This document shows, one piece after another, positions 1 through 8,358 of a stretch of 39,739 nucleotides of DNA. How positions within the stretch are numbered: position 1 is the first letter of the stretch; the number at the start of each line of letters is the position of its first letter. Origin of the DNA: JACZWL01 sp046756445 (lineage in GTDB: Bacteria; Pseudomonadota; Gammaproteobacteria; Steroidobacterales; Woeseiaceae); NCBI GenBank assembly GCA_046756445.1, contig JBHHWI010000016.1, forward strand, positions 1 through 39,739, read 5' to 3'. The translations under genes were made by a program, and so were the position numbers. Under the pieces are notes generated by a model. That model ran no database searches. It saw nothing but the letters and a program-made list of their open reading frames with translations, and was not told the origin of the DNA.

Positions 1-1627
1 CGGCCGCCTCCACGCCCCAGATGTCGGCGCGCGCCTGATTCCGGCTCTGCACGATGTCGCGGCCGTCGGCTGTCACGGCGCCTGTTAGCACCGAGGATAT
101 ACGGTCCCGATAATGCAGCCGGTAAAAGACCAGCTCGGCGCGCGATCGATCGGTCTGTGCCCTGATCCCGAGATCCAATTGACTGACGTGTTCCGAATCC
201 AGTGCAGGATTCGGAATGTTGAAGCGATTGCCCGGCCGCTCGCCGAGCGTGCCGATATCGAAGATATTCGGCGCGCGAAAACCGTGTGCGAGATTGGCGA
301 CCAATTGCGCGCGATCCGAGATTCTGAACATCCAGCCGAGGTCGGCGCTGAAATCGGTAACGGTCGAAGAGCGGCCTGCAAGATCGATGTCCACCGTGCT
401 CAGCCTGAGCCCGCCCGAGACGCTGTTACGATCGCCCACAGGCCTCCGGACATTCGCATAAATCGCCGCTTGATCTATCGTCGAGTTGTCCGGGAAGCGT
501 GGTTGAACCACCATCCTCTGTCCGTTGACGATGTCTTCCTCGATGCGATGACTGCGCACGCGATCGTGGTAGATCTCAACTCCGATTATCCAGGAGCCGT
601 TCACGATCTCCCTGCCTGCACTCACGGTTAAGCCAAACAGATCGCTTTCGTTGGATTCGTATCTGCGCTCGCTTGCCGCAAAGTTTCTCGTGACGCGATC
701 GTCGACGATCCGTTGCCAGCCTAGATCGAAGCTCCAGTCGGCCGCCCACATACCGTCCGCCCGTGCATGACGAACGTGTGCGAACAGGCGCTCGTTCGGC
801 GCGAACAGGAATTCCGACGACGAGGGTTGACTCTGCCCGAAGCCGGGGACGAGCTCGTCGATGCGGGGCGTGGCGGGCTGACCGGCGTACTGGAGATCGA
901 ACAACCAGGAACGCCTTGCGTCCGGAGTCGACGATACCGCAACACGCGCCCCCCTCGATTCGTACCCGGTCGGACCGATGCGATCGCCGCTGCCGGTACG
1001 GCGATTGCCGGTGTCCAGGTAATCGATGCTGATCAGTCCGGCGAGCTCGCTGTTGCCGGCATCCAGCGAAGCCCGGAGCGACTTTCCAATTTCGGCCGTA
1101 TCGAAGCCGATGGACACGCTGCGCCGGAATTGAGTCCCGGACCCGTCGAATTCCGGGACGCGCGATAGCACGTGAATGACGCCGCCCACGGCATCGCTGC
1201 CGTACAACGAGGCGGGCGCGCCGCGCAGGACCTCGATTCGATCCACGGACCCGGGGGATACCAGCGCAAGGTACTGGGTCGGCGCGTTACGGAATATCGC
1301 GTTGTTCAGGCGCAGCCCGTCGACGATGTGCAGGATCTGTGAGCCTTTCAGGCCGCGAATGATTGCGGCACCCTGCCCGGGAGTGGTCTGCTGCAGATAC
1401 ACGCCCGTCCTGGACGCCAAAGCATCTGTCGTCAGCTTGCTGCCGTGCACCTCGGCAGAAGTTATCAGAGTCAATGCCGCAGACACGTCTCCGGCGGCGG
1501 CCGGGCGGCGAGCGGCCGTGACCTGTATCTCCTCGACGGAGGTCGCTTCACCGTACTGGGCCGCCGATGGCACGGGAGCTGCGACGCAGGACAGGGCCAG
1601 CGCAGTGACAAAGGCGTATCTGATCAA
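1..1627 (-). CDS. TonB-dependent heme/hemoglobin-type outer-membrane receptor, 3' end beyond window
   Basis: Seen: one uninterrupted frame of 542 codons from a TTG at 1627 to the left edge, so the C-terminal barrel is missing. No ATG is available near the 5' end; an in-frame TAA at 1652-1654 limits the start, and TTG gives a clean signal peptide (MIRYAFVTALALSCVAAPVP, cleavage near SAA-Q). A TonB-box-like EEIQVTA follows, then a plug with VDRIEVLRGA and LYGSDAVGGVI, and the barrel signature GFRAPNIFD at about residues 449-457. Known: that last motif with a following NIPNPALDSE-type stretch is typical of TonB-dependent heme/hemoglobin receptors. Inferred role: outer-membrane import of heme or a similar ligand, driven by TonB-ExbBD. 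It is divergent from the glycosyltransferase at 1666. The exact ligand is uncertain; the receptor family is not. Confidence 0.9.
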   Translation of the reverse strand, partial: MIRYAFVTALALSCVAAPVPSAAQYGEATSVEEIQVTAARRPAAAGDVSAALTLITSAEVHGSKLTTDALASRTGVYLQQTTPGQGAAIIRGLKGSQILHIVDGLRLNNAIFRNAPTQYLALVSPGSVDRIEVLRGAPASLYGSDAVGGVIHVLSRVPEFDGSGTQFRRSVSIGFDTAEIGKSLRASLDAGNSELAGLISIDYLDTGNRRTGSGDRIGPTGYESRGARVAVSSTPDARRSWLFDLQYAGQPATPRIDELVPGFGQSQPSSSEFLFAPNERLFAHVRHARADGMWAADWSFDLGWQRIVDDRVTRNFAASERRYESNESDLFGLTVSAGREIVNGSWIIGVEIYHDRVRSHRIEEDIVNGQRMVVQPRFPDNSTIDQAAIYANVRRPVGDRNSVSGGLRLSTVDIDLAGRSSTVTDFSADLGWMFRISDRAQLVANLAHGFRAPNIFDIGTLGERPGNRFNIPNPALDSEHVSQLDLGIRAQTDRSRAELVFYRLHYRDRISSVLTGAVTADGRDIVQSRNQARADIWGVEAA

Positions 1628-1665
1628 GCGGTATCTCGTTTGCGACTTACGTTAGACTGCGGCGC
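1628..1665. promoter_or_regulatory. 38-bp divergent start-to-start gap
   Basis: Only 38 bp separate the TTG start of the receptor (minus) from the GTG start of the GT2 glycosyltransferase (plus). There is no room for two independent promoters, so at least one promoter must lie inside the opposite gene. No convincing -35/-10 pair or operator is visible here. Confidence 0.4.
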
Positions 1666-2655
1666 GTGGATCTTTCAATCATCATTGTTAATTATCGTTC
1701 CTGGGGACACCTGCAATCTGCTTTCGATGCGCTCCTGCCCGGATTCCCGTTCGACGAGTGGGAGATTATAGTCGTTGACAACGAATCGGATCCCGATTTA
1801 TTCGACGGCTTCAGATCCGGATTCCCTCGGATCAGGTTCATAGCCATCCCGACGAACAGTGGATTCGCTTTTGGCGCCAATCGCGGCGCCGCAGAAGCGC
1901 GCGGCGAGCAGTTGATCTTCATGAACCCGGATGTCAGTGTCGATTGCAGTGGCGTCGCCGCCCTCATGGCGGAAAAAAAACGGCTCGGCGATATAGCGTT
2001 GCTGACGCCGCGGCAAGTCGATTCGGAGGGGAGAACACAGAAACTGTATGACGCTTTTCCCGATCTCCTGAACCACTTCAGGTCCGTGAAAGGCCTGCTT
2101 CGCCTGCTGCGACCCGAGCAACATCCGGATCCGAGGGCGGACATCAAGACGGTCGTCTACCCCGATTGGGTCGGCGGCTCCTTCCTGCTGATCAACCGAA
2201 GCGATTTCGACGTCATCGGAGGCTGGTCCGAGGATTTCTGGTTGTACGCCGAGGATACGGACCTGTGCCGGCGGGCGCGCGATCTGGGCTTGCGGGCCGC
2301 CTGCACGCCGGAAGTAACGATTGTCCACACCCACGGTGGTTCCAGCCGGCACAGCGAGAGCGTTGCGGCGCTCAGCAAGCTGGAGGTCATCATTTCCAAG
2401 AACGTCTTTGCGCAAAGGCACAGCAAGGGCTTACGGCGATTCTGCAATCATCTGATCATCGCCCTGCTCAGTCTCCCCGCTTTGTCGCTGGCGGCAGTGC
2501 TGAACGTACTGACCGTGAGCCGTGTAAGAGCGCTTCGGCTGCGCGGTCGCATATTCTCGGAACTCGTACCGTATTACATGAATGCGCTAAAAACGGGGGT
2601 CTGGACGAGCCCCAGGGCACTGGCCAACAAGGGACGGAGCAGGAGCCCGTCCTGA
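1666..2655 (+). CDS. GT2 family glycosyltransferase (rhamnosyltransferase-like)
   Basis: A 329-residue protein with the GT-A fold of family 2. The N-terminus SIIIVNYRSW begins the nucleotide-binding half, VVDNESDPD is the first acidic motif, MNPDV the DxD-region equivalent, and WLYAEDTDLCRRARDLG the acceptor-side ED motif typical of WbbL/rhamnosyltransferase-type enzymes. Residues about 255-285 are hydrophobic and probably anchor the protein to the inner membrane. The start is GTG, chosen because the frame begins directly with the conserved beta strand; the ribosome site is weak. It lies convergently next to the dTDP-deoxysugar operon, so the likely donor is the dTDP-sugar made there, transferred to a lipid-linked polysaccharide precursor. 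The donor is inferred; the family is clear. Confidence 0.9.
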   Translation: MDLSIIIVNYRSWGHLQSAFDALLPGFPFDEWEIIVVDNESDPDLFDGFRSGFPRIRFIAIPTNSGFAFGANRGAAEARGEQLIFMNPDVSVDCSGVAALMAEKKRLGDIALLTPRQVDSEGRTQKLYDAFPDLLNHFRSVKGLLRLLRPEQHPDPRADIKTVVYPDWVGGSFLLINRSDFDVIGGWSEDFWLYAEDTDLCRRARDLGLRAACTPEVTIVHTHGGSSRHSESVAALSKLEVIISKNVFAQRHSKGLRRFCNHLIIALLSLPALSLAAVLNVLTVSRVRALRLRGRIFSELVPYYMNALKTGVWTSPRALANKGRSRSPS

Positions 2656-2684
2656 CGGGCGAATCGGGACGACAGACAGTCGAA

Positions 2685-3800
2685 TCAGTCGGCGCCCGGC
2701 ACCGCGTACTGCGTTTCGATCCAGTCGCGATAGCTGCCGTCCATGACGGACCGCCACCATGGCTCGTTGGCCAGCATCCAGTCCAGCGTATGTGCCAGCC
2801 CCGACTCGAGGTCTTCTTTGGGCTGGTAACCCAGTTCTTTCGTTATCTTGCCGGCGTCGATGGCGTAGCGCCAGTCGTGGCCCGGCCGGTCTTTGACATG
2901 GGTGATCAGCGACTCCGTGGACTTGCCCGAGGCGGCCGGCGACTCCTTATATATGGGTGACAAGTTCCTGTCGTCGTCAAATCGCCGATCGATGAGGTTG
3001 CAGATTCGCATGACGATCGAGATATTGCTGCATTCGTTGTTGCCGCCGATGTTGTAAGTCTCGCCAATCCGTCCCTTCCTTATTACCAGATCGATGCCGC
3101 GGCAGTGATCCTCGACGTACAACCAGTCCCGGATATTGGACCCGTCGCCATAAACGGGCAGCGCTTTTCCCGTCAATGCGTTGACGATCATCAGCGGGAC
3201 GAGTTTTTCCGGGAAGTGGTAGGGCCCGTAATTGTTCGAGCAGTTACTCGTCGTTACCTGCAGGCCATAGGTATGATGATACGAACGAACTAGATGATCC
3301 GACGCCGCCTTGCTCGCGGCATATGGCGAATTCGGCGCGTAAGGCGTCTCCTCGGTGAAGGCGTCATCGTCGGGACCGAGCGTCCCGTACACCTCGTCGG
3401 TGGAGACGTGATGAAATCGATGCATTGACGGCGCATTTTCGCGATCGAGCCAAACGCTACGGGCCGCCTCAAGCAGCTCGTATGTGCCCATCACATTGGT
3501 CGCGATGAAAGCATCCGGCTCGTGTATCGATCGGTCCACATGCGACTCGGCCGCGAAGTGGACGACCGTGTCCAGTTTTTCATCGGTCAGTAATCTCGTA
3601 ACGAGGTCCCGGTCTCTGATATCGCCGTGAACGAAGCGAAATCCGGGTTGTTGTGCAACCGGTTCCAGGCTCGCTTGGTTGCCCGCATAGGTCAGCGCGT
3701 CCAGAACGACGATTTTGTCGTCCGGATAATTCCGTATCCAGTAGTGCACGAAGTTTGCGCCGATGAAGCCGGCGCCACCGGTAACCAGCAGATTAGTCAT
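2685..3800 (-). CDS. rfbB: dTDP-glucose 4,6-dehydratase
   Basis: Converts dTDP-glucose to dTDP-4-keto-6-deoxyglucose, the second step of dTDP-deoxysugar synthesis, in the cytoplasm with bound NAD+. Seen: extended SDR protein of 371 residues with TGGAGFIG at residues 7-14, STDEVYG carrying the catalytic Thr134-Asp135-Glu136 set, and YAASK with Tyr160 and Lys164. The usual length is about 350-360, so it is complete. Last gene of the minus-strand operon; its ATG overlaps the end of rfbC by 8 bp, indicating translational coupling. The convergent GT2 gene ends 29 bp away. Confidence 0.97.
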   Translation of the reverse strand: MTNLLVTGGAGFIGANFVHYWIRNYPDDKIVVLDALTYAGNQASLEPVAQQPGFRFVHGDIRDRDLVTRLLTDEKLDTVVHFAAESHVDRSIHEPDAFIATNVMGTYELLEAARSVWLDRENAPSMHRFHHVSTDEVYGTLGPDDDAFTEETPYAPNSPYAASKAASDHLVRSYHHTYGLQVTTSNCSNNYGPYHFPEKLVPLMIVNALTGKALPVYGDGSNIRDWLYVEDHCRGIDLVIRKGRIGETYNIGGNNECSNISIVMRICNLIDRRFDDDRNLSPIYKESPAASGKSTESLITHVKDRPGHDWRYAIDAGKITKELGYQPKEDLESGLAHTLDWMLANEPWWRSVMDGSYRDWIETQYAVPGAD

Positions 3801-4341
3801 AGACTTCGGCTTCTTTCAACGGCAGGCCGGCCCCGTCTTTCGGGGAGACTGTCGGCTGCTCCCCGTCCAGCAACGGCCAGTCGATCGCGATATCAGGATC
3901 GTCCCATTGCAGCGTCCGCTCGTGCTCCGGCGCATAATAATCCGTGCACTTGTATTCGAATTCGGCGGTATCGCTCAGGACCAGGAAACCGTGCGCGAAA
4001 CCCGGCGGAATCCAGACCTGTTTCCGGTTGTCCGCGGACAGCAACTCGCTTGCCCACTGGCCGAAGTCCGGCGAGGACTTCCTGAGATCGACGGCCACAT
4101 CAAACGCCTCGCCCCTCACGACCCGGATCAGTTTTCCCTGTGCCTGCCTGATCTGATAGTGCAGGCCGCGGATCGTGCCACGGCTCGAGCCGCTCACGCT
4201 GTCCTGCACGAATGTCGCCTCGATGCCGGCCCGTTCGAACAATCGCCTGTGCCAGGTTTCCATGAAGAAGCCGCGCGTGTCCTCGAATACCTCGGGTTTG
4301 ATGACGATCACGTCGGGCAGCCGGGTCGGCACGAACTCCAT
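3793..4341 (-). CDS. rfbC: dTDP-4-dehydrorhamnose 3,5-epimerase
   Basis: Double epimerisation at C3 and C5 of dTDP-4-keto-6-deoxyglucose, giving the L-configured 4-keto sugar. Seen: 182 residues, the normal RmlC length, with FEDTRGFFMETWH near the N-terminus, the catalytic-base His61 in RGLHYQ, Lys70, and a Tyr135-Tyr136 pair in the CTDYYAPEHER motif. The reading frame is open further upstream, but the ATG at 4341 is correct: it gives the family N-terminus and overlaps the rfbA stop in a TGATG junction. A retained epimerase argues that the final sugar is an L-hexose. Confidence 0.96.
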   Translation of the reverse strand: MEFVPTRLPDVIVIKPEVFEDTRGFFMETWHRRLFERAGIEATFVQDSVSGSSRGTIRGLHYQIRQAQGKLIRVVRGEAFDVAVDLRKSSPDFGQWASELLSADNRKQVWIPPGFAHGFLVLSDTAEFEYKCTDYYAPEHERTLQWDDPDIAIDWPLLDGEQPTVSPKDGAGLPLKEAEVYD

Positions 4342-5231
4342 CAGAACAGCCTGTCCTCCAGAACCGACAACAGGTAATCGCCATAGCCGTTCCTGCCCAG
4401 CGCTTTGGCCAGCTCCCGCACCTGAGGGGCGTCTATAAAGCCGTTCTTGTAGGCGATCTCCTCGGGACAGCAAATCTTCAGTCCCTGGCGGCGCTCGATG
4501 ATCTCCACGAACTGCGCCGCTTCGAGAAGGGATTCATGCGTACCTGTGTCCAGCCAGGCCGTGCCGCGCCCCATGACCTCGACCCGGAGCTCCTTGTTTC
4601 CGAGATATATTCGATTGAGATCGGTGATCTCGAGTTCGCCGCGGGCCGAGGGCTTTAGCGACCTGGCGAAATCCGCGACCCTGTCATCGTAAAAGTACAA
4701 ACCGGTTACCGCGTATCTCGATTTAGGCTCCGCCGGTTTTTCCTCTACGCCGAGGGCGTTGCCGTTTGCGTCGAACTGTACGACGCCGTAGCGCTCGGGA
4801 TCGTTTACGTGATAGGCGAACACGGTCGCGCCATCGTGCTTGCCGACGGCGCCTCTGAGCTGTTCGCCGAAACCCTGACCGTAGAAAATATTGTCGCCCA
4901 GAATCAGCGCTGCGGATCGACCGTCGAGAAAATCCTCGCCGATGAGAAAGGCCTGCGCCAGGCCGTCGGGCGACGGTTGCACGGCGTAACTCAGCGAGAT
5001 GCCCCACTGCCCGCCGTCGCCAAGCAGGTTTTGAAAGGCCGCCTGGTCCTCCGGCGTGGTGATGATCAGTATCTCGCGCATGCCGGCCATCATCAGGGTG
5101 GACAGCGGATAATAGATCATCGGCTTGTCATATACCGGCATGAGCTGTTTGCTGACCGACAGGGTCAACGGATGCAGTCGCGAACCCGTCCCGCCCGCCA
5201 GGATGATTCCCCTGCGTGTTTCATCCTTCAT
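4341..5231 (-). CDS. rfbA: Glucose-1-phosphate thymidylyltransferase
   Basis: Makes dTDP-glucose from dTTP and glucose-1-phosphate, the committed step of the pathway. Seen: 296 residues with the nucleotidyltransferase signature GIILAGGTGSRLHPLT at residues 8-23, the sugar-binding YYPLSTLMMAG segment, and GDNIFYG. An upstream in-frame extension is open, but the ATG at 5231 gives the family N-terminus (MKDETRRGIILAGG) and sits 10 bp after the stop of the upstream fusion gene. Its stop overlaps the rfbC start by one base. The C-terminus has the short tail of the RmlA homotetramer class. Confidence 0.97.
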   Translation of the reverse strand: MKDETRRGIILAGGTGSRLHPLTLSVSKQLMPVYDKPMIYYPLSTLMMAGMREILIITTPEDQAAFQNLLGDGGQWGISLSYAVQPSPDGLAQAFLIGEDFLDGRSAALILGDNIFYGQGFGEQLRGAVGKHDGATVFAYHVNDPERYGVVQFDANGNALGVEEKPAEPKSRYAVTGLYFYDDRVADFARSLKPSARGELEITDLNRIYLGNKELRVEVMGRGTAWLDTGTHESLLEAAQFVEIIERRQGLKICCPEEIAYKNGFIDAPQVRELAKALGRNGYGDYLLSVLEDRLF

Positions 5232-5241
5232 AAGGGACCTA

Positions 5242-7185
5242 TCATACGACGATTTCAAAAGCAGGGACCGGTATGACGAACTTCCCGCCGCCTCGCCGGT
5301 AGTCGGCCGCGCTGTCGATAATCTCCGTCGCAAAATTCCACGCGAGAATCACGAGATAGTCGGGCGCGTTTGCCGCCAACGCTGCACGATCGACAATCGG
5401 AATGCCGGTCCCTGGGGAAAACCTGCCGATCTTCTCGGGCGTATCATCGACGATATAATCGATCATGCCTGCATTCAGGCGGCAGGCATTGAGGAGCGTA
5501 TTGCCCTTCGCCGAGGCGCCGAATGCGGCGATACCGGCGCCGTCCTCCCTGAGATGCCCCAGACGGAAGCGGAGATCTCGTACCAGATCATCCACTTCCC
5601 CGGACCAGGACTCATATCGGGCGAATTCGTGGTATCCACCCCGGTTCTCGATGGTCACGAGCTTGTCGACGGATTCGGCCACCGGCCGGGTTCCCTGCTT
5701 CGCGACGAAGACGCGAAGGCTTCCACCGTGTATCTCCTGCTTCTCGACATCGAAGACCTGCATCCCTTCATTCGTCGCGAGCACAACAACCGGCTTGATA
5801 CCGAAGAAACTCAGGTGTTCGAAATAGACGGTGTCGAACTCATGCTTCTCGATAAAGTCGGCGACGTAGGGAAATTCCAGAACCAGCGCACCGTGGTCAT
5901 GCAGGCAATGCTTTGCGGCCCGAAGGAATCCGCCGATGTCGTCCACGTGTGCGAAGACGTTGGTGGCCGTGATCAGTTTTGCCGGGCCGTGCTCTTTCAG
6001 TATCCGATCTGCGACGTCCAGCGACCAGAAGTCGTTGATCGTCGTTATGCCACGTGATTCGGCGATCGAAGCGATATTCTCGGCCGGATCGACATTGATG
6101 ACACGGACGCCCAGTTCTTCCGTGAACTCACCGAGCAGTGTGCCGTCGTTGCCGGCGATGTCGACGACCAGGTCGGCGTCCTGTAATCCCAGTTTCTGCC
6201 CAATCGTGCGGGCCATCTCCCGGCAATGACTGACGTAACCCCTGTTGATCGACGACCGGTAGCTGTAGTGGGAGAAGAGTTTGCGGGGGCTGACGATGAC
6301 AGACGTCTGCGACAGCGAACACTCGGGGCAGAAACAAACCTGCAACGGATACCGGTCCATCGATCTTGCAGCCCGGGCATCGGGCGCGAGATTGTTCGCC
6401 AGCGGCATCATCCCCAGATCGAGATATTTCCTGAGTTCGGTATTGCCGCAAACCCGGCATGCCGCGTGGCTTCGGGCATCAGCCCGCCCTTCCCTGTAGT
6501 CCTTCCAGCGACCCAGGTTCAACGACGTGTCGGCCGGTGACTCGTGAGCCGACTCGCCGCGCTTGACGGCTTTCACGTCCGGATTGCGAAGCTTCGCATA
6601 GTCGTACATGGAGCGGCGCTCCGAGCCGATGTTCAGGATGCCGGTGAGGGGGCTCATGGCCGCTTCGAGAACCTGCGGTGCTATCAGGTCCACGTAGTCC
6701 TTGGACGTCCATTTGTCGGTGAACGCGGCTTCGTACGGAATGCGCCCGGCCCCGAAACTCGTCCTGATGATCAGGTGGTTGGGCACTGTCGTGACGGCAG
6801 ACTCGCCGCCGAGTTTGGTCAACGCATAGAGATTAAAGGGCCTGATCTCATCGTCTTCCGAATAGTCGCCCTTGTCGCCCGCGTATACGTAGTCGGTCGA
6901 CACGTAGACGAGGCGCGTCCTGTACTTTAGGCAGGCCAGTGCGATGTTGGCCGTGCCCTTGATATTGACTTCGATCGCTTCGGTCGGATCGTCTTCGATT
7001 GCACGATTGTCCGTCACCGCGGCCGCGTGGATGATCAAATCCGGATGGTGGCTCGCGACATAGGCCGATACGGCGTAGCGATCCGTGATATCGAGTTCTG
7101 CGCGGGATGGAGCAACCATGTCCGGCGCGAGTTCCTGCAATTGAGACCCCAAGAGGCCGGAACCGCCCGTCAGCATTATGCGCAA
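5242..7185 (-). CDS. RmlD-like sugar-nucleotide reductase fused to a C-methyltransferase
   Basis: A 647-residue two-domain protein. Residues 1-230 are a compact extended SDR of the RmlD type: TGGSGLLGSQ at 6-15, STDYVYAG at 96-103, and the catalytic YALTK with Tyr120 and Lys124. Residues 243-647 are a sugar C-methyltransferase: a four-Cys zinc site (Cys243, Cys246, Cys286, Cys289), SAM motif VVDIAGNDGT near 340, the YFEH motif (Tyr454, His457) matching the catalytic Tyr-x-x-His of C-3 methyltransferases such as TcaB9, and the long C-terminal domain of that class. Known: such enzymes methylate the carbon next to a 4-keto group of dTDP-6-deoxyhexoses. Inferred: one chain methylates and then reduces the RfbABC product. 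The start is taken as TTG at 7185, which has a GGAG five bases upstream; ATG at 7176 is the alternative. First gene of the rfb operon; no separate rfbD is visible. Confidence 0.9.
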   Translation of the reverse strand: MRIMLTGGSGLLGSQLQELAPDMVAPSRAELDITDRYAVSAYVASHHPDLIIHAAAVTDNRAIEDDPTEAIEVNIKGTANIALACLKYRTRLVYVSTDYVYAGDKGDYSEDDEIRPFNLYALTKLGGESAVTTVPNHLIIRTSFGAGRIPYEAAFTDKWTSKDYVDLIAPQVLEAAMSPLTGILNIGSERRSMYDYAKLRNPDVKAVKRGESAHESPADTSLNLGRWKDYREGRADARSHAACRVCGNTELRKYLDLGMMPLANNLAPDARAARSMDRYPLQVCFCPECSLSQTSVIVSPRKLFSHYSYRSSINRGYVSHCREMARTIGQKLGLQDADLVVDIAGNDGTLLGEFTEELGVRVINVDPAENIASIAESRGITTINDFWSLDVADRILKEHGPAKLITATNVFAHVDDIGGFLRAAKHCLHDHGALVLEFPYVADFIEKHEFDTVYFEHLSFFGIKPVVVLATNEGMQVFDVEKQEIHGGSLRVFVAKQGTRPVAESVDKLVTIENRGGYHEFARYESWSGEVDDLVRDLRFRLGHLREDGAGIAAFGASAKGNTLLNACRLNAGMIDYIVDDTPEKIGRFSPGTGIPIVDRAALAANAPDYLVILAWNFATEIIDSAADYRRGGGKFVIPVPAFEIVV

Positions 7186-7191
7186 ATCCGT

Positions 7192-7195
7192 CTCC
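7192..7195 (-). promoter_or_regulatory. Ribosome-binding site deciding the fusion-gene start
   Basis: On the minus strand GGAG lies 6 bases (5-base spacer plus one) ahead of TTG at 7185, but 14 bases ahead of the first ATG at 7176. The spacing favours the TTG, which also yields the N-terminus MRIMLTGGSG typical of RmlD-like proteins. Confidence 0.55.
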
Positions 7196-7250
7196 GTGGC
7201 GCTCAAAGGGACTTGAGCGTATGGTACAGTCCAAAATGCGGGCTGTCTAA

Positions 7251-7274
7251 AGGAATACACCAGCGTGTGTTCCT
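7251..7274. repeat. Inverted repeat in divergent promoter region, operator candidate
   Basis: Two 10-base arms, AGGAATACAC at 7251-7260 and GTGTGTTCCT at 7265-7274, flank the four bases CAGC. Nine of ten positions pair, and the tenth can be a G-T wobble. The repeat is immediately followed on the plus strand by TTATAAAA (7277-7284), a -10-like box. It lies between the divergent fusion gene (start 7185) and the sugar O-methyltransferase (start 7325). It could bind a dimeric regulator or form an mRNA hairpin; no regulator gene is adjacent. Confidence 0.5.
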
Positions 7275-7324
7275 GATTATAAAAGGAAAATTCGCTTGCT
7301 CGTCCCCGGATCGATTCCTGCCAA

Positions 7325-8356
7325 ATGACTCAGACGAAGGCCGAAAATCTGGATTCGCGCCTGTGCGAGATGCTCGACGAGTTGCCCAAGTTCCGGGAGG
7401 AAATCCTGCCATCGAAGTACTGGGAGGAACTGAACAGGAAAAACCTCAAACAGATCTCTGACAGCAGCTACGAAAATTTCAAACGCACGGTTGCCAGGAA
7501 TTATTTCACGTTCATCGTTACGCCGTGGAATCGACAGATACGTTTTCTGATGCGCTCACTGCCGTTCGGCCGGGCCTTGCGCATATTCTCGAGCGCCTTT
7601 TTTGCACCACGCCACGAACTCTTCAAGTGGTATCAATCCATTTATTACAACCTGCTCACGAAGCTCTTGTGGGCGTACGTCGAACACAACGACCCGAAGC
7701 AACTGCTCGACGGTCTGAACGAGCCGCTCGAAGGCAATCCTCCACGTGTATACGAGAGAGGCCGATTGATATCGCAGGACCTCGCCAATTCCTTTCTAGA
7801 ATATCAGTCGGTCGTGGACGCAGACGTGGACCAAGGCGAGATTGCCACCATCATGGAACTGGGGTCTGGCTACGGCAGAACGGCTTACGTTTATCTGACA
7901 CTGAAGCCGGAATGTCGATACATACTGGTGGACATTCCACCGGCTCTGTATGTCTGCGAGAAGTATCTTTCGGGCCTTTTCAGCGGCAGGAAGATATTTC
8001 CGTTCCGGCCGTTCGACCGTTACGAGCAAATCAGACAGGAGTACGAAGCCGCAGACATTATCTTCCTGATGCCCAACCAACTGGAGCTGCTTCCCCAGGG
8101 TTCAGTTGATCTCTTTATCAATATTTCCTCTCTGCATGAAATGCGAATGGACCAGATCAGGTATTACTTCAGCATGATGGAGAAGCTGACACGCAAATAC
8201 TTCTATACGAAGCAGTGGAAGGAAACGAAGATTCCCTACGAGAACGTCGTCATTCGCCGGTCGGACTATCCCGTCAACGAGAACTGGCGGCAAATCTACA
8301 CGCGGGAATGTAAAGTACAGGATCTGTTTTTCGAGGCGTTGTACGACTTGTCCTGA
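7325..8356 (+). CDS. Putative sugar O-methyltransferase
   Basis: A 343-residue protein whose C-terminal half is a class I SAM-dependent methyltransferase: motif I is IMELGSGYGRTA at about 177-188, followed by ILVDIPPALYV and, further on, INISSLHEMR. This arrangement, with a long helical N-terminal half, resembles the 'putative sugar O-methyltransferase' (NanM-like) family found in polysaccharide loci. An in-frame stop at 7280-7282 and the lack of other start codons fix the ATG at 7325. It begins a two-gene unit: the next methyltransferase starts two bases after its stop. Inferred role: methylation of a hydroxyl on the deoxysugar made by the neighbouring operon. The substrate cannot be read from sequence. 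Confidence 0.75.
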   Translation: MTQTKAENLDSRLCEMLDELPKFREEILPSKYWEELNRKNLKQISDSSYENFKRTVARNYFTFIVTPWNRQIRFLMRSLPFGRALRIFSSAFFAPRHELFKWYQSIYYNLLTKLLWAYVEHNDPKQLLDGLNEPLEGNPPRVYERGRLISQDLANSFLEYQSVVDADVDQGEIATIMELGSGYGRTAYVYLTLKPECRYILVDIPPALYVCEKYLSGLFSGRKIFPFRPFDRYEQIRQEYEAADIIFLMPNQLELLPQGSVDLFINISSLHEMRMDQIRYYFSMMEKLTRKYFYTKQWKETKIPYENVVIRRSDYPVNENWRQIYTRECKVQDLFFEALYDLS

Positions 8357-8358
8357 CA

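Noticed and set aside
2645..2660. Hairpin GCCCGTC/GACGGGC at the end of the GT2 gene
   Set aside because: No T run follows on either strand, and it overlaps the stop codon, so it is not called a terminator; perhaps a weak mRNA end structure.
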